A stretch of 64,000 nt of DNA from Lasiodiplodia sp. COLG20 (taxonomy: Eukaryota > Ascomycota > Dothideomycetes > Botryosphaeriales > Botryosphaeriaceae). The stretch covers positions 3,720,001 through 3,784,000 of the forward strand of contig VNWV01000002.1 of assembly GCA_009801085.1 (NCBI GenBank). Reading direction: 5' to 3'. Numbering within the stretch: position 1 is the first letter of the stretch; the number at the start of each line of letters is the position of its first letter. The position numbers and the translations under genes are program-made. The notes beneath the pieces were generated by a model. The model did no database searches, had not been told where the DNA came from, and saw only the letters and a program-made list of their open reading frames with translations. Shown piece by piece: positions 44,211-56,400 of the stretch.

Positions 44211-44469
44211 ACCCCTCTCTGAAGGAGTGCGGATTTTGCGGACCGACGGGCATAGAAAAATCATCGTGAAATACGATGTGGAGTAATGATAAAAGAATTG
44301 ATGAGAATTGATTGATTGAAAAGGCCCTAGGCCGTTCATTAGGAGTGCTAGAAAGTTCATATTCATTTACGTTCGTCGTTCGACGCCTTACATGCTCCAG
44401 AATTCTACCATATACTTTATACGGACAGCAGGCGCCACCCGTGTTCTCCTAGACCGCTACAACCAAGCT

Positions 44470-45176
44470 TTACTTGTTCCACTGCTGCTCCAATGGGCCT
44501 CTCGGGTGCCTCTCTGCTACTCCTTCCTTCTTGACTACCTCTAGATCAGGCAGCCAATGCGACTTTGTCTCGATATATTGCTCTGACAAACAAACAAGCA
44601 CAACGTCAGCAACGCATCCGCATTACGATCATCACGCAGAAAAGCAGCAGCACAATAGCCAGAAATGAGATGAGAGCATTCTCACCTTTGTTCGGCCTCC
44701 ACTTCACCGTCGCGTCATCCAGCGTGCCACTGCACACGGCACGGATTTCTTCAAGCAGTGGCGTTGTGATATATAAATTACTGCCGCAGTCGCCGCAGAA
44801 GTGCCGGAAAACGGGTGTCCCGGAGTCGGTGGCCGCATCTCGGTAGGCCTTGGGTGTGCCGCTTGTGAGTGTGAATTGCTATGGAGGGTTGTTCTATTAG
44901 CCATGCCGTTCGAGGATGCGAAAGCAACGTAAGACATGTGTTAGTCTTTTCTTTCATGGGGCGAACGAGGGTCCCGCCGTGGCCACTATTGGGCAAAGGA
45001 AGACGAGGCTGACGTACAGGCTCTAGGAAAATGCTTGTGGTGACCATGTGCGTTCCGGTGGCTTTCTTGCAGTTTACGCAGTGGCAGATGACACTGTAGA
45101 TGGGCGTGGTGGAGGCGGCAATGTTGTAGCGGATGGCACCGCAGAGGCAGCCGCCGGTTGTGGGTTGATCGGTCAT
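44470..45176 (-). CDS. GFA/CENP-V domain protein (glutathione-dependent formaldehyde-activating type)
   Basis: Three exons, 45018..45176, 44686..44878 and 44470..44582, give 154 residues. Introns are 139 and 103 bp. Zinc ligands are visible as GGCLCGAIRY, CHCVNCKK and HFCGDCGSNLY, the fixed pattern of the domain. The prototype from Paracoccus was described as promoting S-hydroxymethylglutathione formation, but most fungal members have no proven activity and the family name should be read as a fold label. The protein has no signal peptide or membrane segment. The start MTDQPTTGG is the first ATG that gives a normal N-terminus. Confidence 0.88.
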
Positions 45177-47965
45177 TGTCGGTTTGACCCTTTTCTTTCC
45201 CTTCCTTTGGAGTTTGGGGAGCAGAGAATGCTTGCGGTTGTGATATGAGGCTGTAGCAATGGGATGATCTGGAATGACAATGACCAATGAGAGTGGGGGG
45301 TGTGATGTCATGCCCGCTGCGGGGCCGGATTTAAGCAGTGTTTACGGGCGGGGATATTCAAGAAGGAACCTTTGAAGTAAGCTCTTGTATTTTGGGATGG
45401 ATCACTGAAGCTTACATGGCTCTGCGTGTGGTACAGAATTGGATCGTAGATTTTGTGGAATCCTACATTCTTGTCCTTCCTACATCTTGGTCTACTTCTT
45501 CTGCTTCTTGCACCTCTTCCTTTTCGTCATTGCCAGCCATGACCCAGTCCCAATACTTGTCCTCAAATCTACATTTCTCCTTGAACATGCCAAAGAAGTA
45601 CTCTTCGTTAGAAAAATCGAACTTTCCTATCTTTTCTAAGAGCTTTTCTGTCAAATTTTAAGGCTTTCTTTGTTTAAAAGTGCGGCCAACACACCTTGTC
45701 AGGTACTACAACCGGCGCGTGGTGGCATAGCCTAAGTTTGCTAGTGTTCATCTAATCCGCACTTGCCTGATAGCTATTCAGACGCCAAGCAGAATTAGAG
45801 TTACCACGTAAGCACGAAATCAGCGTATGGACAGCAGTAGATGTTTCAAGAACGCATTACAGCTTCTGTGTCTCGGTGGATCCGGGTCTGGGTACAGTGA
45901 CCAGTTGTCATACTTGAGGTAACTGTAAGCAGCCGCTTGTCTTGGACTATCACTAACCCAGTCGACTGCACGAATGGGGTGTTATGTCGGTAGTAGTTAA
46001 TGTCAACTAAGCTCGCTGATTCTATAGCTGTTGCCAGTGCACAGGTCGGGCCTACGCATAAGCTATTGTCGGAATACGCTTACTGTAAGCCATGAATTAG
46101 TACAACGAATCAATCAACCTGAGTCTGGTCGAAAACGCCAGGTGGAACTCTGACCTTAGGCAGCAATGTCCCATCCACTCAGCATTTGCTTCGGTTGTCA
46201 CTATTTGTCAGTCAGTAAGACATTTCTTACCAATAAGCTTCCAGGACTCGTTTTCTCACCCTGCGAGGGGGTAAAAAAAAAAACAAGGGAGAAAAAAGCA
46301 ACTCGAGCTCCGATGTTCCGTCAGCCTGGAGAGCGCGCGCGCGCACAATACCCAGCCTCGCCCTCTAAGCCCCACACCCGGCCCACCGGTGGTGAGGCTG
46401 GTGGTGCTGGTTGTTGGTGCCTAACCCTTTTTTCGAAGTGTGTGCAGTCGTTGCCCCATATCATCGACTCCATCAGCAGGGAGAGGGAAACACGACCGGA
46501 ATCGACGTTATGCGAACGGCGGCGGCAGGCGAGGACTAAAAAAAGTAATGTTGCAGTCTTTGTGTGTTAGTATCCCGGACCGGGAATACGAACCAGCCTG
46601 GCCTATGAGAGCCCGCGAAAGCATTTCCCGCGAGAGAAAGAAGCGCCCTAGAGGGGGCAACCCCGCCTAAATCCTTGTCTGGGGGAAGGGCCACCATGCG
46701 ATTTCATGCCTTGTTTTTTTTTTTTTTTTTTTGGTTGCTCATGTGCTCATAGCATCGTTAAGTCTATCTTCGTATCCTGCCATCGCATATCCTCTTATGC
46801 TAACTAATGAGATATGCATATCTCCATGTCGAAAGGGAAAAAATATACCTATCTAATGTCTGAGTGAGAAGCGCTGCCCCAGGGGGAACATTCCGAGACC
46901 AAGTAGGAGAGACTGCGTAAACGAGCAAGCGCTCCTTGCGACTAAAACCGCCGGGCTCAATGCGAATGGGAAAGAGAAACAGAAGAGGATGTTGCACAGA
47001 AAGAGACAGAGAGAAACGCTAAGTCTAGGTATGCTATTGATTGGCCAGGCCCTTACTGGCGGTCAAGAAAAGTGGTCAGGTACCACGCGGAAAGACCGAG
47101 AAATAGTAGATAGTTGATGAACATATTCTTGATGCCAGTATCCGCAAAAATAAAAGGTAAATGTCCGCAGGGGCGGAGATACAGGGAGAGAAGAGAAACA
47201 TGACTGGCCAAGAGGGCAACAAGATAGAAAAAAAAAGTGGAATGACAATGACGCCGCCGTAATGTCCTGTATGCCTCGCCTGGAACCAAAAATCCCGCCA
47301 GCCACCTTTCTGCCCGCCATGTGCACCGGTCCTGAATCTAGTTTACGCGACGCCGTGGGTCTTTCCCTATAACAAATGCTGGTATATGTATGCATACAAA
47401 ATATGGGTATGGTGTGAGCGCAAGGAAAGTAACTCAAAATGGAGCCTGCCCGGTTTACAAACAAGACAAGGCACGAGCAAACGAGCCGGAGTCCTGCGCG
47501 CGGCACACGATCGCACGCCTGAATTGAAAGAAAGCGTAACCGTTACGGATCATGCAGATATTACGCAGAGCGAGTGATAATAGAAAGAGAGAGGCGGGAC
47601 GGGCGTCGGGAAAAGTCGCGCAAAGCCACCGCCAAGAAGCGAGATCTCGAAGGAGCTAGATGAAGGAAGCGGAAGCCGGGAGATGTGCACGCAGCAGGCT
47701 GAGTGGGCCGTATCACGCTGCGGCGGCTGCAGGGCTCCGGGGCCTGAGTGTGCCGGGGCTGCAGCACGGCGGACCAGTGGCAGCAGCGGGAAAGAGGCCG
47801 ACGGGCCAGGGCTGAGGCGGGAGAGAGCAGTGTTGATGTCTGTCGTCGACGGTGTTGTTGGCGCTAAATCCCGCAAGCGGCTAGACCACCCGCCGGCCCC
47901 ATCGGGCAGCACGGCGCATGATCAACGTCGTGCTGATCAGCCGGACGCGCACCACACCCTCTCTT
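45177..47965. other. Gene-poor region between the GFA-domain gene and the Medusa gene
   Basis: 2.8 kb without a recognisable gene. A minus-strand frame at 45463..45654 (contains EEYFFGMFKEKCRFEDKYWD) looks like an old coding fragment. A T19 run is at 46714..46732. Purine-rich stretches lie near 46280-46320 and 47580-47660; the latter is probably the 3' UTR of the Medusa gene. Confidence 0.4.
46714..46732. repeat. T19 homopolymer
   Basis: Nineteen consecutive T on the plus strand. Length may be unreliable in sequencing. Confidence 0.9.
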
Positions 47966-50477
47966 TCACGACCGCGAGGTCCGCTGACCGTACTGCTGAT
48001 ACGCCTCGGGCCCCGCCACCGAGCCTTGCACCCCCTCGGCCCCCATGTCCGTCCGCTGCAGCTGCAGCGCCTGCCCGCCAGGCAGACTCGTCGACCCGGC
48101 CGGCGACGCTTCGATGTATGCCGCAAAGTCCCACGAGTTTCGCCCTGCGCCCGCCGGGAGCCCTGCTGAGTATTGCGGGGGCGCGTGCTGTGTCGCTCCC
48201 CACTGCCCCAATGACGATCCGCCCGTGCCCAGCTGCGGTACCGACACGCGCAAGTCGGGTGGGCCTGCTGATTGCCCGAGGCCAGCTGATGTCTTGACGC
48301 TAGGCGACAGTGCCGTCGAGGTCATGCCCGAGGGGTACGTTGACGATGCTGCTGAGCTCGACGCTGACCGCGGCGACGCCGTGTGCCTCAGCTCTGTGCC
48401 CGAGTCTGAGTGTCCGCCGCCTCCGTATCCGCTAGCCACGGGCGTGGGTAGCGCGCCCGCCGTCGACGAGTAGCTTGCAGACTGTCGACCGTCAGCGTGT
48501 GCCAGTGATGCTTCAAGTGCCTATACTCACGTATTTGCCGATGATCTTCTTCAGCGCGTGCGCCAGGATTTTCCACGGAAACACTTTGACGTCCTTCTCG
48601 ATGTTCCTCGGCTTGGGGTTCGGGAAGCCCATGATGACCTTGAAGAACTCCTCGCTCTCCGGCTTTGCCTTTGATACCGTCAGCGGTCGGAAGCCTTCCA
48701 AGTTCCTGCGGATGCGGTTCTTCTCCTCGACCGTGAACCGCACCGCCACGAGCGACTCGAGCAGGTAGATCGTGTCGACACTCGTGACAAAGCACTCTTG
48801 CTTCTCCTCCCACCAGATGCAGCTGATGCAGATGCTATGCGGCGTCCGATCCTCGGGGGCGACCGATTTGAAGTTGGTCGTGATGGTGCTGCCCACCTGG
48901 CTCCGGCGAAACTGGACGAGTCGCCGCTTGGCCTCCCACTCTTCCCGGCTCCAGTCCTCAGCCATGGTATCCAGCTCTCCTTCGATCTTCAGTGTGGCCT
49001 TCGAGTTTGGATACATTGCGTACGGATTGAACGCTTGAGAGGCTCCTGGCACGCCGCCCGAAGGCTGCAGCGTCGAAGTGCGAATCAGTGGCGGGTTCGC
49101 CAACGACGAGGGCGAGGGCATGGTCTGCGACCGGCCCAGCATCTGGTTTGAATAAATCGTCGACGGGCTGCGGAGCGACTGGCCTGGCGATCCGTACGAA
49201 GCGTAGCTCGAGCTCTTCACTGGGCCCTGAACAACGCTGAGTCCTGGCGAATACTGGTGGTAGGAAAGCTTCTGTGCCTGCGGCTGCTGGTACTGTGAGC
49301 CGTACGACCGCGACTGCGGCTGGGTGCGGTCGTAGCTGCTGGGATAGGCGTAGGAAGTCGCCGAGTTGGCTTGGAGGTACGGTGGATCGGAGTTTGGAGT
49401 GTTCGAGTAGACGCTCGGGGCTCTGCTCGTTCGGTGACTGACGAACTGTTGGCTGCTGGTACGCTTCGGGGGCGAGCGCATGTAGTCTGTGGATTCGGCA
49501 GAGATTTTTCTCTTGCGCGAGACGTCCGTCGGGGACGAGGCGCTGTACGACTGGTAGTTGGCGGCATCTTCGTAGGTAAAGTCGCCGACCTCGACGACGC
49601 CGAGGCTCTGGCCGTACTCGTCGTCGACGTTGAGCAGGATGGGGACCTGGCCGTCGATGTAGCTGGTGGTGGGATCAAAGGGAGGGATCTCGGCGGCGAT
49701 GGCATACTGAAAGTATGGCGGGTTGTTTCTTTCGAGCTTCTGCCAGTTGGCGTCGCTCCGCTTGGTTCCAAACATTACGGAGAAGAAGACGTTGGGCTGG
49801 GTGGCGAGGTCGTAGGTGGTGCGGATGTAGATGAGGAGCTTCGTTCCATGCGGGGCTTTGGTGGGTGAGTAAGACGTTATTTCGGGGTAAGGGCGCGACC
49901 TTGTGTCGATATAAGAAGCCGGGTACGAGGCTTGATAGGCTACATCACGCGCCTCGAGCTGGGAAGCAGAGATGAAAGGCATCTGTTCGGAGGTCGAGGG
50001 ACCATGCGACGGGCGCGCCTGCGCGCTGGGGTACTGCGAGGGGAAAGATGGCTGTGCGTAGCCGGGGTAGCTCTGCTCTTGATTAGGTCGTGTGGCGGCG
50101 TATTCTGTGATGGAGGGTGGTCAGTACCCGTCCTCACGTGTCCCCGTCCCGGGTCGATCCGGGCCAGGATGTTCTGGCGAGCGACAAGTCAGATGGGCCA
50201 GGCGCACTTACCAAAACCGTACGGTTCCTGCGTCTTTTCGTAGCCAGACATGGACAGAAGCTCGGCACCTAGTGCGGCGCCAGCCAGGGCACCTCGCTCG
50301 CCGAACTGCTGCAGCGACGACGGCTCGGAGGGGTCGCAGTCTTCGTCGACGATGAGGGGCGTCTCGAACGGCGGGATGGGTCTGTGGCGCGGATCAGGCA
50401 GTGCGTCCAGGCAGCAGACCGGGGCCTGGGCGGGGCTTTGGCGGGGGCTCGCGCACTCACCTGGACGTGTGTATCAT
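47966..50477 (-). CDS. medA: Medusa (MedA) family developmental regulator
   Basis: Four exons, 50461..50477, 50212..50381, 48531..50104 and 47966..48481, give 758 residues. Introns are 79, 107 and 49 bp. The N-terminal part starts MIHTSRPIPPFETP; a shorter model starts at 50251 (MSGYEKTQEPYG). Next comes a conserved immunoglobulin-like region (YSPTKAPHGTKLLIYI, FFSVMFGTKRSDANW, EVGDFTYED), then a long Ser/Tyr/Gln/Pro-rich middle. The signature C-terminal region of MedA/Acr1/Ren1 proteins follows: TPHSICISCIWWEEKQECF, VDTIYLLESLVAVRF, IRRNLEGFRPLTVSK and IMGFPNPKPRNIEKDVKVF. A Ser/Gly-rich tail ends the protein. In Aspergillus, Magnaporthe and Fusarium these nuclear proteins govern conidiophore form, and in some species adhesion and virulence. 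The gene has more than 8 kb of gene-free DNA upstream. Confidence 0.92.
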
Positions 50478-53400
50478 CAACGCGGGCTGGTCAAGTCAGA
50501 CGGGTTGAGGGCCGATTATCAAGCGTTCGGGGTGAGATTCTGGAGAGTCGAGACATGCAAGGGATCAACCCCAATACATGTAGCATGGGGGAGGGAGAGC
50601 CGCGAGCAACAGCTGAAGAGGACGAGATTGCAGGGGTCTTTGAATAATGTGCGGCGGCGGGCTAGCGTAGCCACTGCGACAGCTGTTTCGGGCAGCGCAG
50701 GCCGTGACAATAGCTTTGCCGGCGCGGGGAGGTGATGAAGGCAGCGGCTCGTCTCGCGAACGTGCAGCCGGACAAAGAGTTGGGAGAGTCGGCGGCGAGG
50801 TGGATGGTGCCGAAAGCGAGCGGGTGAGACTAGCCTCGATGTCTGGATAGAGGAGAGGTCAAACCGGGCAGCCGGGAACGGGGCGGATTGGCTGGGTCTA
50901 CGGGGAGAGCTTGACGGGTGTCTGAACATGCAAGGAGGGCGAGCGGATGCGGAGGGTGAGTCGCCAGCTGCCGTGCCTGGGCGTGTAGCTGCGGGAGGAC
51001 ATAACACTTACACAGTCAGCGGTAAGCTTTCACTGAGTCAGCCTGGGCTGGGGAGGGGGTGCAGAACGCGCGTAGGCGGTGCCGGGGCGTGCGGCTCTGC
51101 GTCCTCAGCTGTCAGGACGCGGCCGGGGCGCCACGCGGCGGGCTGGAGGTGGAGCGCGGGCTGGGCTGAAGGCAGAGGATGGGGGAATGCTCCGAGCGCT
51201 GAGTCACAAGGCGGCAAACGAGTGACGTCGAGGAGATTGGAGACGGCCCGCCGGCGGGCAGCGCAACGGGCGCGGGCGGGCATATATCACCATCACCACG
51301 GCGTGCGTGAAGAAGGGCGAGCCGGGGCCAGTGGGCGGGCAGCGCGGGCGCGGCAGGCATTGAGGCTGGTATGGCGCAGTGCGCAGCCAATGCGCGTGCG
51401 CTGAGGCGCTGCTGATGGTCAGCGCAGCGAGCATGGAGCAGGTCACGGGCGTCCCGGGGCGAAGGGATGTGCTGGGGGAGCACTGGGAGTTGGGATGGTG
51501 GTGGTCAGTCCGACCAGAGCGTCAACTGCAGGCACCCCTGCGCGCTCCACCGCCGCAACTCTATCCTCCACCGAACGCCGTTGTAGATATATTGCGCAGC
51601 GCGCGCCGTTGCTTTTGCGCCCAGCACCCGCCGCGTTTGCCCGGCGGAGCGCACTCGTCATCGCGGGGCCCGGGGCCCGGCACGCCGGCGCTCCCTTGCG
51701 TTTTCTTTACTTAGATCACGGTTGCCCGAGGCGGTAAGCCAGCTGAACGAGGCGGCTGTGTCGATCTCCGCGACGGGGGCCGCGCTGCTGCTACGCCACG
51801 ATCGCACTCGCCCGGCGTATGCGCCCCCTTCACGCCTAACAGCACCGGCTTATGCAGGCACCGTCACCACACGACCACCGCCCCCGGCCCGCCCGCCTGC
51901 CGCCGCCCAAGCCAGCCTACCCGCCGCCCGCAGCTGCGACTTCTGCTCATCTCGCGGCCTGCGCGTTGCGCCATCCCCACCGCGGGCCAGACCTCCAAGT
52001 CCCCCCTGATCTCCGCCCGCGCCGACCGCCAGCCCGGCGCCGCGCGCCCTCACCGCACTCGCCCGCCCAAGCCTGCCGTGCCCGCTCCATTGGGCAAGGC
52101 CACGGCGCGAGGCGGCTGCACAGGATCGGTGGCGGCGCGCTGGCGACGGGCAGACGCGAGATGCACCGCACCACCGCGCCCGCCCATGGCCCCGGGTCGC
52201 TCGCCTACCGACAAGAGGTGAGACCTGCATCCGCTGGGACTTCCTCCTCCTCGACCGCTCTTCTTTGTCAGCCCAGCCCGCAAACTTGCAGATCAAACGA
52301 GCCTGCTCTGCTCCTTGCCGTCCTGACTTGCGGCGCCGCCCGCCTTCCCAGAACGGACACGTGCAGCAGAGCCCGCCAGCTCCTCGCATGCTGCATTTTC
52401 GCGCTGCCGGGCTCCGGCGTCATGGCGACCTCGAGTTCCTGGCCCGCTGCTGCCGTGCCCGGCTCTCCGTCCAAGCCGCCTTCGACCTCGCGCTCGCCAG
52501 GCCGATACGCGCGCAAGCTGGCCGCCGCCCGCGAGAGCCGCCAGAGCGCGCCCAAGGACTCTCGCGCGCGCCCGCATGGGAAATTACCAGATACCCGGTT
52601 TGGCCGTCTGCATACTGACATTCCAGCAGATCCACCAGCCGGGGCGACGACGAAGGTCTGCTCGCGGCCGCCCACGGCTGGAATGCGAGCGCCCCGGTTA
52701 CCTCCGGGGGCACGGCGCCCTTCACGACAGCAGCAGCGCGCTTGCTCTGTGCAACCGCCCCTTTGGACCTGGTTGTCGGTTCGTGGTCATGCTGTCCTCC
52801 ATCTGAAGTGACGCAAGGGTGCTTTTCCAACGGCCAGGTTCCGAGTGCCGATGAGTAAGCCGCTCAGCGAGCACGTTCGTGCGAGATCTCAGGAAACGAG
52901 AGGATCGTGCAGTAAGGATGCGTGTACCACCACGTTTGCAAGTTGAAAACAACACGCTCCCCGGCGCCGTGCGTGCGTCATCGACACCTCCCCGGCGCGT
53001 GCGCGAGCCGAAGACGCCCCGGCTTGAAGATGGTGCTGTGGCGCAGCAGTGCCAAACGCGTCCTCGCGTCGTGGCCTCTCCACGGCCTCGACGGCCAGCG
53101 CTTGGAGCCCCCCGGCCCGCAAGAGTCTGTCGTCGGGACGCGCGTCCGAAAGCAGCCGGGCGCTCCGGCGCAACACGAAGAAGCCGCCGGACTCCTAACG
53201 GTTAAGGTGGACGATTTAGGGCTTTCGGGGAAGTCAACCGAGCGAGCCCAAGCGCAGGGCCGTTGTAGGGAAAAAGATGGAGCGCGCGCTCAGACCAGGT
53301 CGGCCCTGCGCGTCGTCGTCGTAGTCGTCGTCGTCGTCTCGGTGGCCGTTGCACGCCAGAACCGTTGAGCGGCTGACCGGTAAGTCGGAAGCGGTTAGTG

Positions 53401-56400
53401 TGGCCGTTTTACGAAGGCGGGCCTGGCTGCCCAGGCCGGATGTCGACAGGAAATGGGTTTGCCGGAAATGCTTCCTACACGCTGCCGCTGACGCAGGAAA
53501 AAGGAGCGGCGGGCCGGGGCTGGCTGCTGGCTTCAACACGTTTGCGGGAGATGCGCGGCCCGACATGAATCGCGATCTTCCTGAGCATCCACTAATCGCC
53601 CGGCTGGCCAGACCAGCCATTACCCAACCAGCGGCCTTGTTTGCCAGAGCACTGTCGCACCGCCAATTTCCACTGCTCCCGCGCATTGATCTGAGCGAGC
53701 CACGATCCTCCAGGAGTCCTGGTAGGCTGCGCGCATACGGGCACCGTAATATCTACTACTCATTGAGCTGCAGCGGATGCCGTATTCGCTCGCCATGCAC
53801 TCTGCACAGCTACCGGTCAGGAGAGATGGATGCCCAAATAAAGGGGAAGCCTATCCGACCATTGACAGGCTGCCAGCCCTCCAGCCGCCGTAAACTCCAA
53901 TGCGGCCTCAGCTGAGCACCCTGTCCTGTTGCACCACCACTCATTAATTGCCTCGTAAGACGACGTGTGCTGGTTATGCGCATGTGAAGATGCGCCAATG
54001 CCTTTCTTTCGCCTTGCCAAAGGTCGATAGTCAATCAAGCAAAAACAACGGCCGTTGCGTGGCGCAATCCCTGCCTACGTCAATTGGCTGATCAGAGAGA
54101 GCTGACCGTTCATGCATGACTATCCAGGCGAATACGATCCAAGGCTCATACTTGAGACGAGAGATCGCACTCTTTCTAACCGACCTGTTCTGCTCTTCGT
54201 TTTGTGTCTTTCACTTTCCTTACTCTCGCAATACCTCCAAAACGTACCTCTCAACATTGTGCACGACCCTTCAAGCTACTAGCGCCCGCTTCAGGCCATC
54301 AACATGTGGACGCCTTCTTCGGCCGAATCACTTCTCCCCAGCCTAGAGGTGCTGTTTTAGCCCGACTCTTCCAGCGCGCTATCGCCACTGCTGCCCGACG
54401 GCTTGCCGGAGCCGTGATCAGCCCGCCCCACACTAATGCCAGCCTTTAAGAAAGAACTCTTATCCGTAGTGAGACAGCGATGCTGGGGGAAAAAACTTGA
54501 TGACGGCTTCCGCTGATGCGCGACAGCCCCAGCTTTCCGTCTCATCCCGTCCAGCGCGCGCCGGACCGTGCGGCCGGCGGATGCCGGTCCGACGGGTTGC
54601 GGCTGGCCCAGGGCTGAGGCTGTTTGTGAAAGAGAGCTGGGCTAGATGTGATGATGAGGAGTTGCGCGAGATGCTGATCTGCGATGATCGCCATGCCGTT
54701 TGCTCCTTTCTGCCCTGCCTTTTTTTTTTTTGTTTCCTCAAGCCCTTGACATGTGTTTTTTTTTTTCTTCCTGGTCTTTGTTTTCGCAAGGAAAATGCCG
54801 GTTTTCTTGTTGTCCGTTCCAAGACCATCACCCCAAACCTACAATCTGGGACTTCCGGATTTCCAGTATGACAAATTTTTACCACCCGGCGTTTCCGGCT
54901 CGGCTTTTGTCTCTTAGGTCACACCCGCTTCCTGAGACAGGGTGCGGGCTCTGACCTCGTGGCGTATGGGTCATCTTCTAGGTATCACTTTAGAGAACGC
55001 CTCAGGTGTTCATGAAGCGGTCAGTTGACGTCGCTACACGTTTGACCCCACGCAGTCTGGAACCTTCCCAATTCATTGCTGCCATTGTATCCTCCGCACT
55101 AGAGTAGGGACCCAGAAATCCGAACCCCTTCCCGTGAATGATCAAGTGGGGGCATCAAGTCATCATGTTGCTAGCCGACCCCAAAGAAACATCAAGCCAC
55201 GCGCTCTTTGAAAATAACAAGAAAATACGAATCATTGGCCTGCAGACTTAGCTACACGCCAACCTATAGGGTCCGGGTCGTTCCGCTTTTAATATCGTTC
55301 TTGCCAAGACAATGTGCTAAATTTCCAATTTGCGGGGGGAGGGTGATCCGATCCCAAGTCAAAGCACCTCGCTACGGGATTGACTTAATTTTCCGCGACA
55401 AACGAGGACACGTCTGGAGCTAAAATTATCTCCAGGTAGTAGCAGTAGATGGTTTTGCAGGAAAAAACGCCTCGCGGATTGCTTTTTTTCCCATGGATGC
55501 GAAATGACAGACAACTGTGCTGACTCTTCAAAGAAAAAAAGAATTTCCCCTCACCGCTTCAGCCAGCCCAATCTTAGCTGCGAGTGCTATACATCGGCCG
55601 TCCAGGTTGACATGGCGCACTGGCATGTGGCAGCGGAGCAATTGGAAAGTGTTAGCCTGGGTGGATTCCAAGAGGAACGAACGCCCCAAGGCTCTCGCAA
55701 CAAATGTCAGAACCTAATTCTTCTATCAGCCCTACATGATGCAGCCACATCAGAAATGCACGGGAGTAGTAGCGTTGCTATCGTTCACCGATGCTGACAT
55801 GCCTTAACCCAGCCCAAGCTGCCCCGCTGCGCCATGTAAGCCCTTAAGCGCAGCGGCGGCGCATTGCACTGCCTGGACCGTTCATCCCCCCATCAAGCGC
55901 GAACTTGCGCGCTTGCCCAGCCCTACACGTGAAAAAGGCGGTATACTTTTTTGCAAATTGGGGGTGGCGAGAGCGGGGGCGGGAGGATTCGTGCGGCGCG
56001 CATTAGGTCCCGTAGAGTTTCCAACCCCAACTTTGCGATGCTGACATCAGACCGAAGCAACGTTAGATACGACGACTCCTCGGCCCAATGTCGGAGCCCC
56101 CGTACCACCACCACGATCACACTCAAGAAAATCTTGGCCCCAAGGAAGAGAGCTAAGAGGGGTTGTCAATCAAGCTCCGCCACGTTACTCGTGAGCGTAG
56201 TGCTTATTTTCTGATCTGCCTGACTTTGCATTGGAAAGAAGATCTGCGCTGCAGAAGTGCATCCTACATCTCATCACACGCATGTTGATGGGATGGAGGC
56301 GAGTTGCAGTAGTTCCAGGTCCAGAACTACAGGACCGGTGAGCTCCGAATGCTGTCCACAGGTACGCCAGCTGCGGCCCAAAAGAAGGCTCCATCCCACC

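Noticed and set aside
45463..45654. 63-codon minus-strand frame with EEYFFGMFKEKCRFEDKYWD
   Set aside because: It looks like old coding sequence but is too short and has no partner exon or known family, so I only mention it in the spacer entry.
51852..52811. 319-codon Pro/Arg/Ala-rich open frame
   Set aside because: The region is so GC-rich that several frames are open at once. There is no domain, no splice structure and no signal peptide.
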